Origin: Suttonella ornithocola
GTDB taxonomy: Bacteria > Pseudomonadota > Gammaproteobacteria > Cardiobacteriales > Cardiobacteriaceae
Direction: 5' to 3'
NCBI RefSeq assembly: GCF_001889065.1
Contig: NZ_LWHB01000021.1
Coordinates: 1-32,126 of the forward strand
DNA: 32,126 nucleotides
Part shown: positions 1 through 8,355 of the stretch, one piece after another
Layout of the letters: every line of letters starts with the position of its first letter
Numbering within the stretch: position 1 is the first letter of the stretch
Translations under genes and position numbers: made by a program
The notes under the pieces: model-generated
Told to the model about the DNA's origin: nothing
The model's database searches: none
What the model saw: the letters and a program-made list of their open reading frames with translations, nothing else

Positions 1-261
1 ACAAATCGCTGATTGCGAGCAATTAAAACGTCTAGCTCTTTCCCATTGGTAATCATCAGGATACTGCTCAATATCCTTAAGCAAGGCTTCATCATCAATC
101 TTTGAGGGCTTACGCTCAGTAAAGCCTTTAGGATGGGGATTTTTAATCCAGCTATAGACGGTGAATTTGCTGATCTTGTAGCGCTTTGCAACAGCGCGCC
201 AAGTTTCTCCATTAGCAATATCGTTAAGAATTTTTTGTCGGAATTGGCTGCAGTAGGTCAT
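1..261 (-). CDS. IS630-family transposase, N-terminal part (partial)
   Basis: Translating the minus strand from the ATG at 261 gives an uninterrupted 87-codon frame to the window edge. It begins MTYCSQFRQKILNDIANGE and contains WRAVAKRYKISKFTVYSWIK, a typical helix-turn-helix of IS630-type transposases that binds the terminal repeats. A Lys/Arg-rich stretch and a second DNA-binding helix (WERARRFNCSQSAI) follow. The catalytic DDE half is outside the window. The family assignment is firm because this domain layout and the matching DDE fragment next door belong together. Whether the whole gene is functional cannot be judged. Confidence 0.8.
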   Translation of the reverse strand, partial: MTYCSQFRQKILNDIANGETWRAVAKRYKISKFTVYSWIKNPHPKGFTERKPSKIDDEALLKDIEQYPDDYQWERARRFNCSQSAIC

Positions 262-352
262 AGGATATGCTCAGTTTGTTTTTGATAATTCTACTATAAG
301 TCGTTCTTTATATCTGCTTTGGATAGATTGGATTATAAGTGATTTGACTATA
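1..352 (-). mobile_element. IS630-family insertion sequence, left end (copy A), runs off the window
   Basis: The element is read on the minus strand and its left terminus lies at about 352. The terminal repeat (about 311-352) ends outward in CTATA. It matches the right terminus of the neighbouring copy at about 811-850, both containing TCTGCTTTGGAT and ending in CTATA. IS630-family elements insert at TA, which fits the TA at both boundaries. Only the first 261 bases of coding sequence lie in the window, so it cannot be seen whether this copy is intact. Confidence 0.75.
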
Positions 353-841
353 GTGGATAAGACCGCTCAAGACAAACCGATAGTCTATCTTGATGAATGT
401 GGTTTTAAAGCCTTTGCTCATAGACCTTATGGCTACAGCACAAAAGGACAAATTTGTCATGGAAGTGATAACTGGCATTTAAAGAACCAGAGCAATGCGA
501 TTGGAGCCATTATCAATGGAGAATTGTTTGCCTTACGCTTATATGATGGTTCTATTAACAGCGATATTTTCTCTCATTGGGTGAGAGAAGCACTGTTACC
601 TGAGTTACCTAAAAACAGTGTAATTGTCATGGACAATGCCGCTTTTCATAAACGCTGTGATATTCAAGCAATCATTGAAGAGCATGGGCATGAGATAGTT
701 TGGTTACCCCCTTATAGTCCAGACTTAAATCCTATTGAAAAGATGTGGGCTTGGATTAAGCAAATACGCAAAGAATGGCGGATGGATTGTATTGATACTT
801 TATTCTTTTATCTGCTTTGGATTGGGTTGGGTTTTAGATGA
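344..841 (+). pseudogene. IS630-family transposase, C-terminal DDE domain fragment
   Basis: The frame encodes the catalytic half of an IS630 transposase. It has the first Asp in VYLDECGF, the second Asp in VIVMDNAAFHK and the Glu in YSPDLNPIEKMW, so the full DDE triad is present. The first three codons (MTI) come from the terminus of the adjacent IS copy, so the apparent ATG at 344 is a junction artefact and the genuine sequence starts at 353. The helix-turn-helix half is missing and the protein cannot be a working transposase on its own. The end of the frame reads into the right terminal repeat, which is usual for these compact elements. Confidence 0.8.
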
Positions 842-850
842 TTGCACTAT
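353..850 (+). mobile_element. IS630-family insertion sequence, right part (copy B)
   Basis: This is the 3' portion of an IS630-type element in plus orientation. It starts exactly where the TIR of the neighbouring minus-strand copy ends and finishes with its own terminal repeat at about 811-850 (TCTGCTTTGGAT to CACTATA). The 5' half is absent on this side. The simplest reading is that copy A inserted into copy B, with the missing half beyond the left window edge. An inversion between two copies would look the same here. Confidence 0.7.
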
Positions 851-1744
851 AATCGCTCACAAACAGCTAATAAAGGTTATAGCGTCAGCGAACAAACGCT
901 TAAAGAAGCCGGCATTTATAGCAAATTAACCTTAAGACTCATCCCCTCTCTTGCCGTTATCATGGGCGGCCGTTTTAGCCATTGGGAAATTGAAAATCAA
1001 AATAAACTCAAACATACTAACGACCAAAAATCTGATAAAACCTTTACGGGATATGCTGGACTGGTATTTGATATTGATAACAATCATAGCCTATACGGTA
1101 GCTATTCCAGCCTATACCGCCCTCAAACAGAAGTGGATAAAGCAGGTAATCTGCTCAAACCGCGTCAAGGACAACAATTTGAAATCGGCATCAAAGGCAG
1201 CTATTTTGGCGACCGCTTAACTACCCGACTTTCTGCCTACCAACTCGAAGATAAAAATGCTGCTGCCTCGCCAGCCAACGACCCAAAAGCCAATTACCGA
1301 GTAGCGATTGGTAAACGCAAAATGCGCGGGATAGAAGCAGAAATCATTGGCGAAATTACCCCTGAATGGAATATCAGCGCAGGTTATAGCTATCTACAAA
1401 GCCACATTACTAAGGCAAGCACCAAAAGAGACGACGGCATTTTTCTGCTCATGCCAAAACACAGCTTCAATCTCTTTAGTACCTATGCGCTTACTCCAGA
1501 ATGGATCGTTGGTGGTGGCATCAATGCCGTTAGCCATTTCAAATCTGTCGCTGGCATACAAGCCAAAGGTTATGCCACTGTTGATTTAATGGCGCGCTAC
1601 CAAATAAACGATAAATTTAGTGCCCAACTTAATCTTAACAACGCATTTAACCGCCATTACTACACACGCGTTGGTAGCGCCAACACTTTCAATATACCGG
1701 GAGAAGAAAGAAATGTTAGTGCGACTTTCCGCTATCGCTTCTAA
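851..1744 (+). pseudogene. TonB-dependent siderophore receptor (FhuE-like), C-terminal part cut by IS insertion
   Basis: About 297 codons of an outer-membrane TonB-dependent receptor barrel survive. Recognisable features are alternating aromatic beta strands, YGSYSSLYRPQTE (the extended SxLYRPQ strand of ferric-siderophore receptors), LLKPRQGQQFEIGIKG, and a terminal strand ending in NVSATFRYRF with the C-terminal Phe needed for barrel assembly. The layout resembles FhuE/FoxA/FpvA-type hydroxamate or mixed siderophore receptors. The signal peptide, TonB box, plug and first barrel half are missing. The reading frame begins directly at the IS630 right end (about 850), so insertion removed or displaced the 5' part. 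No start codon is available except a TTG inside the IS end. The substrate is unknown. An esterase gene follows immediately, which supports a siderophore role for the original pair. Confidence 0.8.
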
Positions 1745-2585
1745 TCACTTCATCTATAAGACTGCTGAGTATTTACTCAGCAGTCTATTTATCCTCTATA
1801 GCCTTATGATTTCCCATTCTCAAGCGCAACCACAATCTTTTATTCTAACTGCTAACAATCAAGCCCCCTACGCTATTCAAACAGAAGCTATTGGGAATCC
1901 GCCACCAGACGGCTACCCCGTTATCTATCTACTAGACGGCAACCGTCTCTTTCCTTTGGTGAGAAAAGTCATAACCACACCTGCCGTTATCGTTGCTATT
2001 GGCTATCCTGACACGCTCGACATCAATCCTGCTCGCAGAGCCTTTGATTACACCCCACCTTCGGATAACTATCAACAAACAGGCGACCAAATGAATACGC
2101 AATTTGGCGGTGCAGAGCAATTTTCACAGTTTATTGAGCAACAACTCAAACCATTCATCGCCCAACGCTATCCAATTAACTACAAGCGCCAAGCCATATT
2201 AGGACATTCTTACGGCGGACTTTTCGTGCTTTATCAGCTATTCGTTCATCCAGAACATTATCAAAGCTATTTTGCAATTAGTCCCTCTATCTGGTGGAAT
2301 CAGAAGCGCCTTTTAGATTTTTTCTCAACCAAAGGACTGCATCACAAAACCTTATGGCTTGCCAATGGTGAATATGAAAGCCAACATACGCCAAGCACCG
2401 ACTCACAAACACGTCAAAAACTTAATGCGAGAAAAATGCTCGAAAACACCCAAGCACTCATTACCAAACTTCAAATAGAAAACAGCGGACTTATCGTAGA
2501 TTACACAATTTTTCCGCAAGCTACACACCAAAGTGTCGTTGCTCCCGCCATTAAGAAAGCCATTCACTCATGGGAAAATAAGTGA
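1713..2585 (+). CDS. periplasmic alpha/beta-hydrolase, putative siderophore esterase (IroE/Fes-like)
   Basis: The protein has 290 aa if it starts at ATG 1713, which follows GGAGAAG at about 1700 and overlaps the receptor's last codons. Residues about 17-38 form a hydrophobic segment ending SHSQA, consistent with a signal peptide. The mature part has the family's early VIYLLDGN strand, the nucleophile elbow GHSYGG (Ser about 166) and a likely catalytic His in ATHQS (about 272). The COG2819 group it resembles includes the periplasmic esterase IroE, which cuts siderophore ester backbones. The siderophore link here is inferred from the overlapping receptor remnant. A perfect hairpin at 1760-1785 lies inside the proposed leader, so a start further down (ATG 1807) is possible but would discard most of the signal peptide. 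With the receptor broken, expression may depend on a promoter in or near the IS end. Confidence 0.7.
   Translation: MLVRLSAIASNHFIYKTAEYLLSSLFILYSLMISHSQAQPQSFILTANNQAPYAIQTEAIGNPPPDGYPVIYLLDGNRLFPLVRKVITTPAVIVAIGYPDTLDINPARRAFDYTPPSDNYQQTGDQMNTQFGGAEQFSQFIEQQLKPFIAQRYPINYKRQAILGHSYGGLFVLYQLFVHPEHYQSYFAISPSIWWNQKRLLDFFSTKGLHHKTLWLANGEYESQHTPSTDSQTRQKLNARKMLENTQALITKLQIENSGLIVDYTIFPQATHQSVVAPAIKKAIHSWENK
1760..1785 (+). terminator. strong hairpin after the receptor stop codon
   Basis: GACTGCTGAGTA and TACTCAGCAGTC form a perfect 12-bp stem with a two-base gap, followed by TATTTAT. It sits 15 bases after the receptor stop codon and looks like a terminator with a weak U-tract. It also lies inside the proposed 5' coding part of the esterase, so it may act as an attenuator instead. 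Confidence 0.5.
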
Positions 2586-2644
2586 TAATAATGACTTCGT
2601 GATACTTAAAAACAAACTAAAAAATGAATTTTATTACTTCAAAC

Positions 2645-2749
2645 TATAGCTAACTTCCCAAAAAATGCACACAGCATTAACTTAATATCTAATTTGAAAA
2701 CAAAGTATTATTTACAAGTACTGTATGCATTTTTCGGATGCCTGCTATA
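2645..2749 (+). repeat. family A short inverted-repeat element, copy 1
   Basis: About 105 bp beginning TATAGCTAACTTCCC and ending TGCTATA, with internal GTATGCATTTTTCGG. It aligns end to end with the copies at 16706 and 26486 but is more diverged. It lies in the leader/promoter region of the heme receptor gene. The 348-base gap at 2586-2933 otherwise holds only AT-rich sequence and the candidate promoter. Confidence 0.75.
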
Positions 2750-2864
2750 TCAGTTTCTTCCCATAATTTTTCTATAGCACCACACTTAATTCATGGTATA
2801 AACCCGATAAAATTTATAAAATAGTTATATTATTCAACTTGCTACTTGTTTAGAAGAAAATCTA

Positions 2865-2883
2865 TATAATAATAAGATTGATT
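2865..2883 (+). promoter_or_regulatory. candidate -10 box overlapping a weak Fur-box-like site
   Basis: TATAAT at 2865-2870 is a perfect -10 hexamer 63 bases upstream of the heme receptor ATG; no well-spaced -35 was found. The 19 bases 2865-2883 match the canonical Fur consensus GATAATGATAATCATTATC at 12 positions by hand count. Iron/Fur control is expected for heme receptors, but in such AT-rich DNA this match could be chance. Confidence 0.3.
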
Positions 2884-2933
2884 TTTATTTAGTTAAATAT
2901 TAAAGTTTTCCCATTTCATTAAAAGGAAACTTT

Positions 2934-5129
2934 ATGCGCCTACACCCCCTTTTTCTCGCGCTCACAGCAACCCCATTATTCGCCCAAAACGCACCACAGC
3001 CGATTATTCTTGACCCCATTACTGTGGACGCTGCAAGAGAAGATTCTCCTCTAAACAAACTTGCTAATAGCATTGAAGTGATAGACGAAAAAAATCGGGA
3101 ACGTCATTTAGAAGCCAATATTGCCGATACCCTAAACAACATCCCCGGCGTTTCTTATAACGGCACTGGGCGTTATGGCTTATCCGACATTACCATTCGT
3201 GGGATTACAGGTAATCGCGTGAAAATATTGGTTGACGGACAAGCTATTAGCGATACTTTTAGCTTTGGTCCTTTCCAAAACGCTGGGCGCCAATATATGG
3301 ATGCGAATAATCTTAAGCAAATTGAGGTTATCAAAGGTCCCGCCTCTTCTTTACATGGTTCAGATGCTTTAGGCGGTGTAGTCAACATTGTTAGTAAAGC
3401 GCCAGAAGATTATCTATCAGACAACAAATCTATCGGTGGAAAAGCCTTTATCCATTACACAGGTAAAGATAACGGCGTCTATACAGGCGCAACGCTTGCG
3501 GCAAAAGCGAATGAGCAATGGGCAGGTTTAATTAGTTACAGCCATAGTAATACCAAAGAAACCAAAAACCATGGTGGCGATGCAAGCATTGGCGCAGCAC
3601 GCACCATTCCTAACCCACAAAAAAACAACAGTAATAGCCTCAATGCCAAACTGGTTTTCACACCAACACAAGCACATCGCTTTACCTTAAGTGGTGATTA
3701 TTACCAGCTTAATCGACGCACCAATCAATTAGGCGAACTTGGTAATTATATGAACCTCTATCAATACCAACAAAGCCATGCCGATGACACTCAAAAACGC
3801 CACGGACTTTCTCTACGTCATGATTTTACGTTTAATAATACAGTCATCGATAACGGTTATTGGAAAATTTATACTCAAAATCAATCTGCTGAGCAACAAA
3901 CGAATATTGATGCAACAGCCTTACAAATTCCCAACAATCCCCCTGTTCATCGTCAACGCATTTCTACCTTTAACAGCAAAGACAGCGGCATAAATGCTCA
4001 ATTCAATAAACATTTGAATGGTAACATTCAGCACGATATCGTTTATGGTTTTGATTACAGCCACAAAAATATTGATATGCTCAGACGCGGTAACGATACG
4101 GTTGCAGGACAAGGACGCCCAACGACGGAACGCAATGCACCAAACAGCACTATTGATAAATTAGGCATCTATGCACAAGACCGCATTGGCTTTTCTCATA
4201 CAGGATTTAGCCTTATCCCTGGCATTCGCTACGACTATTACCGCCTAAAAGCAAAACCTGATGCCACTTTCCGCCAAACCGTTGGTGCAAACTATCAAGT
4301 TCAGAACTACGATGAAAAACACATTTCCCTCCGCTTAGGCGCATTATATGACCTCAATGACCAACATACCCTTTATGCAAACTACGCAGAAGGCTTCCGT
4401 GCGCCAGCCTTTAATGAAACTAATCTTGGCTTTGAAAACCAACGTGGCGGATATGCTTATGTTGCTAACCTCAATTTAAAACCCGAGACCAGTCGCGGGA
4501 TAGAACTCGGTTGGCGTAGTGATAACGGCATATTCAAGCATGACATTGCCGCCTATTACAATCGCTATAAAAACTTCATCCAAAGCGAAAGCGTCATTGG
4601 CGTTAATCCACAAACCAAACTCCGCGAATTTTCCAGCATCAATCTTCCGAGTGCAGAAATCTATGGGATAGATGCTTCGCTAGGATTAGATATTGGCGCA
4701 CTCACGCCTAACTTAGACGGGCTAAAAACTAATCTTTCATTCGCTTATGCAAAAGGCAAAAATCGTAAAACCCATGAACCGCTTAACACCATTGCGCCAC
4801 TTTCTGGCTATTGGTCTATCAACTACGACCATCCCAACGAGCAATGGGGTATCGGTAGCCGTCTAAACTTCGCTGCTGCCAAAAAAGCCAAAGATATCAC
4901 CAATAACAATCCTCGTTTAACCATTAACCCAGTCGGTGGATACGCCACTTGGGACATGACCGCCTATTATCGTCCTATCAAAGATCTCACCTTACGCGCA
5001 GGGGCTTATAACTTATTAGACAAAAAATACATTAGCTGGGGAGAAGCGCGCGTCCTAGATGAGCATAAACGTCAAATCAATACCGCAACAGGACGTTGGT
5101 TTGGTGCATCTGTGCGATACGACTTCTAA
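2934..5129 (+). CDS. TonB-dependent hemoglobin/heme receptor
   Basis: This 731-aa outer-membrane receptor has a short signal peptide (MRLHPLFLALTATPLFA), then a TonB box region DPITVDA, a plug domain (about 30-155) with IRGITGNRVKILVDGQ and VIKGPASSLHGSDALGGVVNIV, and a 22-strand-type barrel ending in a C-terminal Phe. The FRAP motif is at FRAPAFNETN and is followed by an NPNL-like NLNLKPETSRGIELGW, the signature pair of HemR/HmuR-type heme receptors. Length is normal for the family. AAGGAAAC precedes the ATG with suitable spacing. The genes downstream (HmuT, HugZ, HmuU, HmuV) support heme as the cargo. It may also take hemoglobin or another haemoprotein; sequence alone does not decide. Energy would come from TonB-ExbB-ExbD encoded elsewhere. 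Confidence 0.88.
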   Translation: MRLHPLFLALTATPLFAQNAPQPIILDPITVDAAREDSPLNKLANSIEVIDEKNRERHLEANIADTLNNIPGVSYNGTGRYGLSDITIRGITGNRVKILVDGQAISDTFSFGPFQNAGRQYMDANNLKQIEVIKGPASSLHGSDALGGVVNIVSKAPEDYLSDNKSIGGKAFIHYTGKDNGVYTGATLAAKANEQWAGLISYSHSNTKETKNHGGDASIGAARTIPNPQKNNSNSLNAKLVFTPTQAHRFTLSGDYYQLNRRTNQLGELGNYMNLYQYQQSHADDTQKRHGLSLRHDFTFNNTVIDNGYWKIYTQNQSAEQQTNIDATALQIPNNPPVHRQRISTFNSKDSGINAQFNKHLNGNIQHDIVYGFDYSHKNIDMLRRGNDTVAGQGRPTTERNAPNSTIDKLGIYAQDRIGFSHTGFSLIPGIRYDYYRLKAKPDATFRQTVGANYQVQNYDEKHISLRLGALYDLNDQHTLYANYAEGFRAPAFNETNLGFENQRGGYAYVANLNLKPETSRGIELGWRSDNGIFKHDIAAYYNRYKNFIQSESVIGVNPQTKLREFSSINLPSAEIYGIDASLGLDIGALTPNLDGLKTNLSFAYAKGKNRKTHEPLNTIAPLSGYWSINYDHPNEQWGIGSRLNFAAAKKAKDITNNNPRLTINPVGGYATWDMTAYYRPIKDLTLRAGAYNLLDKKYISWGEARVLDEHKRQINTATGRWFGASVRYDF

Positions 5130-5155
5130 TATCGCAACCGCTAACAACATATCCT

Positions 5156-5180
5156 CTCAGGCTTGTCGAACAAGCCTGAG
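5156..5180. terminator. perfect hairpin between heme receptor gene and hmuT
   Basis: CTCAGGCTTGT and ACAAGCCTGAG form an 11-bp perfect stem with a CGA loop. No U-tract follows on the plus strand, so it is more likely a partial terminator, an RNA-stabilising stem or a processing site that separates receptor from transporter expression. Confidence 0.5.
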
Positions 5181-5323
5181 CAGCTGATAAGCCATACTTA
5201 CATCGTATCAATCAAAAATAAACACGCCCTAACTTTCCAATGCTAACCCGTAATCTCTTAGAAAAATTACGTTACCAAGCATTTTTCCAAACGTATAACA
5301 CATTAACCCATAGGGAAAATTCA

Positions 5324-6169
5324 ATGAAAAACAGACTTATCATCCTTAGCATGATATTCATTGCCTTTCAGACTTATGCTGCTGAACGCATCATCTCTAC
5401 GGCTGGCAATGCTTCTGAAGTAGTTGCCGAACTCGGAAAAGCAGCGCAACTGGTGGGCGTAGATACCACCTCATTGCAACCTGCCCAAATCATGAAAGAC
5501 AAACCCAAAATCGGTTATCGCCGCCAACTTTCCGCCGAAGGCATTTTATCGCTCAATCCAGATTTAATCCTCCTTGCGCCAGATGCGGGTCCTGATAACG
5601 TCATCACCCAAATTCAACAAGCCAAAGTGCCTATCCTAAAACTCAAAGATGAGCAGACACTTTCAGGCATTCGTCAAGATATTCTTGCGATTGGCAAAGC
5701 CCTAAACGCACAAACGCAAGCGCAAACCCTCATCACACAAATTAAACAACAAGAAGCGCAACTAAACGCGCTCAAAAACCAAAGTGGTAAAGGAAGTGCG
5801 CTCATTCTTATCAATACGGGGAGTCAAGGAAACTACGCACTCGGCAAAAATACCGCTGGAGAACATCTCCTAAACATCTTAGGACTAGAAAACGCCTTTA
5901 GTGAAAACGGCAATAAAGTCATCTCACCCGAAGCACTCGCCATCACCCCCGCAGACGTTATTCTTATAGCAAGTCGTGGCGATGCTGAAAAAGCACCCGT
6001 CATTGAAAAAGCGAATTTACCTGCTAATAACCCATTACAGCTCACCAAAGCCGCAAAAAACCAATGTATTTATCACATTAACATCCTAGACGGATTAGGC
6101 TTCGGCTGGAAAACGGCTGCACATACACATCAAATCCTAAAAACCCTTCAACCTTGCTTACACCATTGA
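5324..6169 (+). CDS. hmuT: periplasmic heme-binding protein of heme ABC transporter
   Basis: The 281-aa product starts at ATG 5324, which follows TAGGGA at the right distance and opens a clear signal peptide (MKNRLIILSMIFIAFQTYA, cleavage before AERI). An upstream in-frame ATG at 5240 would put 28 polar residues ahead of it and is rejected. The mature protein shows the class III binding-protein pattern: IISTAGNASEVVAELG near the start, VGVDTTSLQPAQ, a LNPDLILLAPDAGP turn, a long linking helix (about 125-155), and a second lobe with GENAFS-type and ITPADVILIAS segments. The YRRQLSAEGILSL stretch corresponds to the heme-ligand Tyr region of HmuT/PhuT proteins. It delivers heme to HmuU-HmuV, encoded 1.2 kb downstream. 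Confidence 0.87.
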   Translation: MKNRLIILSMIFIAFQTYAAERIISTAGNASEVVAELGKAAQLVGVDTTSLQPAQIMKDKPKIGYRRQLSAEGILSLNPDLILLAPDAGPDNVITQIQQAKVPILKLKDEQTLSGIRQDILAIGKALNAQTQAQTLITQIKQQEAQLNALKNQSGKGSALILINTGSQGNYALGKNTAGEHLLNILGLENAFSENGNKVISPEALAITPADVILIASRGDAEKAPVIEKANLPANNPLQLTKAAKNQCIYHINILDGLGFGWKTAAHTHQILKTLQPCLHH

Positions 6170-6180
6170 AAGAGGCAACC

Positions 6181-6960
6181 ATGACAAAAACCTTTCAACC
6201 ACAACCCGCAACCCCCATCAAACGTCCAAAAGAAGAACGCTACACTACCCTGCACGCAATGGACGACCTCAGACGGCAATGGTATCGCCACTTTGATGGC
6301 AACCTTTGCACCATTTGCCGTGACGACCATCCCTTAGCGGGTTATCCTGTCGGTAGCGTTGTGCCTTACATCCTAGACGACCAATCTCGTCCCATCATTC
6401 TCATCGCACACATTGCCGAACATACGCAAAACGCCATTGCCAACCCGAAAGCCAGCTTATTCATCAGAGAAAACAAAGCCTTTGGCGATGTGCAAACTCA
6501 ATGGCGAATTTGCGCCATCGGTGATTTACAGCCCGTGCCAGAAGAAGCGCTTCCTCAACTTTCCGAACGCTATTTCCGACACTACCCCAAAGCGCGCCAT
6601 TACGACACCACCCATCAATTCCGCTTTTATCGCCTCACCCCGAAAAAATTTCGTATTATCATGGGATTTGGCGATATTCGCTGGATTGCTGCGGATGCAC
6701 CTTTCGCCAATATTGCACCTTTCGAGCAAAACATCATAGATAGGATGTGCGCGCATATGAATAACGACCACCAAGACGCCATGCAAACCTATCTCAAACA
6801 ACAGGGCATCCCCCCTACACAAACCATTGAAATGACCCATATCACGCCTTATGGCGCAACCTTAAAACATGGCGATGGCTTACATTTCATTGCGTTTACA
6901 GAACCTTCGACCACACCAGAAGCCGTTCGCAAAGCACTCGTAGCACTAGCAAAAGAATAA
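6181..6960 (+). CDS. HugZ/HutZ-family heme-utilisation protein (possible heme-degrading enzyme)
   Basis: The 259-aa product starts at ATG 6181 behind AGAGG and lies 11 bases after hmuT, so the two are probably cotranscribed. The N-terminal two thirds (about 30-170) look like the split-barrel FMN-binding/PNPOx-type fold used by HugZ: LCTICRDDHPLAGYPVGSVVPY, then IAHIAEHTQNAIANPKASL, then FRFYRLTPKKFRIIMGFGDIRW. The C-terminal part (about 185-259) is a DUF2470-like domain with MCAHMNNDHQDAMQTYLK. HugZ and HutZ bind heme and release iron in Helicobacter, Campylobacter and Vibrio. Cytoplasmic heme breakdown after import is the likely role here. The exact heme ligand was not assigned. A frame beginning at 6154 only adds nine upstream residues without a better ribosome site. 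Confidence 0.8.
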   Translation: MTKTFQPQPATPIKRPKEERYTTLHAMDDLRRQWYRHFDGNLCTICRDDHPLAGYPVGSVVPYILDDQSRPIILIAHIAEHTQNAIANPKASLFIRENKAFGDVQTQWRICAIGDLQPVPEEALPQLSERYFRHYPKARHYDTTHQFRFYRLTPKKFRIIMGFGDIRWIAADAPFANIAPFEQNIIDRMCAHMNNDHQDAMQTYLKQQGIPPTQTIEMTHITPYGATLKHGDGLHFIAFTEPSTTPEAVRKALVALAKE

Positions 6961-6967
6961 ATAAACG

Positions 6968-6998
6968 CCCTCGCATCTTAAAATCATGCGAGGGATTT
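6968..6998 (+). terminator. Rho-independent-like terminator after the hugZ-type gene
   Basis: CCCTCGCAT and ATGCGAGGG form a 9-bp perfect stem with a 9-base loop, followed by ATTTATT. It begins seven bases after the stop codon. This would separate hmuT-hugZ from the permease/ATPase genes, unless it leaks. Confidence 0.65.
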
Positions 6999-7073
6999 AT
7001 TCCCGCCATCCCTTCACAACAAACTGATGATAATAAGCACACTTTTTCATCTCTCATTATTGAAAAATCACTC

Positions 7074-7343
7074 ATGGAACTTTTTATCTCTCTATTTTTT
7101 ACCGCCGTTTTATCAGGATTTATCACAGATTTTGCACAAACGAAAAAACAAAAAATCCTTTATGCCACCTTACTCGCCATTATTTTTTCTATCCTCTTAA
7201 TGCTCTTGTTTCCGCCAATACTGCTTCATATAAAAATATACTGCTTATATGGCATCAATATACTCATAACAAACCTAATCGTAGGCATGAATATGCTTAT
7301 CAGCGAATATGGACATCTTCAATTATTTAAGAAGAAAAAATAA
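7074..7343 (+). CDS. small hydrophobic protein of unknown function in the heme locus
   Basis: The 89-aa frame encodes two or three membrane segments: about 1-18, about 27-52, and a weaker one about 57-75. A charged KKQK loop lies between the first two and a KKKK tail ends the protein. No family was recognised. The start ATG at 7074 has no clear Shine-Dalgarno sequence, and the DNA is more AT-rich than the flanking heme genes. It ends 28 bases before the proposed hmuU start, so coupling is possible. It could be a genuine accessory membrane peptide of the heme importer, or a chance frame in AT-rich DNA, which tends to yield hydrophobic translations. Confidence 0.4.
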   Translation: MELFISLFFTAVLSGFITDFAQTKKQKILYATLLAIIFSILLMLLFPPILLHIKIYCLYGINILITNLIVGMNMLISEYGHLQLFKKKK

Positions 7344-7371
7344 TCATCCTCTTCATCATAAGGAGCCTAGC

Positions 7372-8355
7372 TTGCGTCTAATGTTCACGCTTTTTCTAGC
7401 CGTTATTGCCACCTTGCTGATGAGCAGCAACTTCGGTGCAGCAAACATTCCCTTACCAGCATGGTGGTGTCAGCATCCAGATTGCCAAACCGCGCATCAT
7501 ATCCTATGGCAAATCCGCCTACCGCGCAGCCTTGCCGCCTTACTCATTGGCGGTGCGCTCGCTCTAAGCGGCGCAGCCATGCAAGGCATCTTTCGCAATC
7601 CTCTCATAGACCCCGGTATTATTGGCGTTAGCAGCGGTGCGGCATTAGCTGCTGCCATTTATCTCGTGCTGATTGCACCCTTATTGCCTAATATCACCAC
7701 CTACTTTCTACCGCTTGCCGCCTTTATTGGCAGCTGGTTAACCGTACTCTTTCTCTATCGCCTTTCGCATCGACACGGACAACTACATATTGCCATTTTG
7801 CTTCTCATTGGCATTGCGCTTGCCTCCCTTACAGGCGCAGCCACAGGACTACTGATTTATCTCGCCGATGATAGCCAACTACGCAGCCTAACCTTTTGGA
7901 ACATGGGCAGCCTCGCAGGATTAAATTGGACAATGGTTGGTTTATTAGCGCTGGTAATAAGTATTGCCGCGCCTATCATTTTTCTCAATGCGAGCCCACT
8001 CAATGCGCTAACGCTTGGCGAAACCGCTGCCAGCCAAATTGGCTATCCCATTGAACGCTGCAAACGTCAACTCATCCTTGCTGTTGCGCTACTCACTGGC
8101 GCAAGCGTTGCCTTTGCGGGCATCATTGGATTTATCGGCTTAGTTGTTCCTCATCTTGTCCGCCTAATCATCGGCAACGACCATCGACAAACCCTACCCG
8201 CCAATCTTATGGTTGGCGCCATTCTTCTAAGCCTTGCTGATACCTTTGCACGTCAAATCGTCGCCCCTGCCGAACTTCCCATTGGCATCCTTACCGCGCT
8301 CATCGGTGCACCCTTTTTAGCGTTTCTCGTCTGGAAAAAAGGCGCACAAACATGA
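7372..8355 (+). CDS. hmuU: heme ABC transporter permease (FecCD family)
   Basis: The 327-aa inner-membrane permease uses TTG 7372 as probable start, because AAGGAG ends six bases before it; ATG 7381 is the next choice. An ATG at 7309 is in frame but adds a polar 21-residue tail and lies within the upstream small gene. Family marks are WQIRLPRSLAALLIGGALALSGAAMQG, NPLIDPGIIGVSSGAALAAA, the central ETAASQIGYPIE coupling-helix region that contacts the ATPase, and AFAGIIGFIGLVVPHLVRLIIG. These are diagnostic of BtuC/FhuB/HmuU-type permeases with about ten membrane helices. Its last four bases (ATGA) are shared with hmuV, so the pair is translationally coupled. Confidence 0.9.
   Translation: MRLMFTLFLAVIATLLMSSNFGAANIPLPAWWCQHPDCQTAHHILWQIRLPRSLAALLIGGALALSGAAMQGIFRNPLIDPGIIGVSSGAALAAAIYLVLIAPLLPNITTYFLPLAAFIGSWLTVLFLYRLSHRHGQLHIAILLLIGIALASLTGAATGLLIYLADDSQLRSLTFWNMGSLAGLNWTMVGLLALVISIAAPIIFLNASPLNALTLGETAASQIGYPIERCKRQLILAVALLTGASVAFAGIIGFIGLVVPHLVRLIIGNDHRQTLPANLMVGAILLSLADTFARQIVAPAELPIGILTALIGAPFLAFLVWKKGAQT

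Noticed and set aside
735..1220. Overlapping plus-strand frames across the IS/receptor junction
   Set aside because: Out of frame with both transposase and receptor; composition is that of shifted reading.
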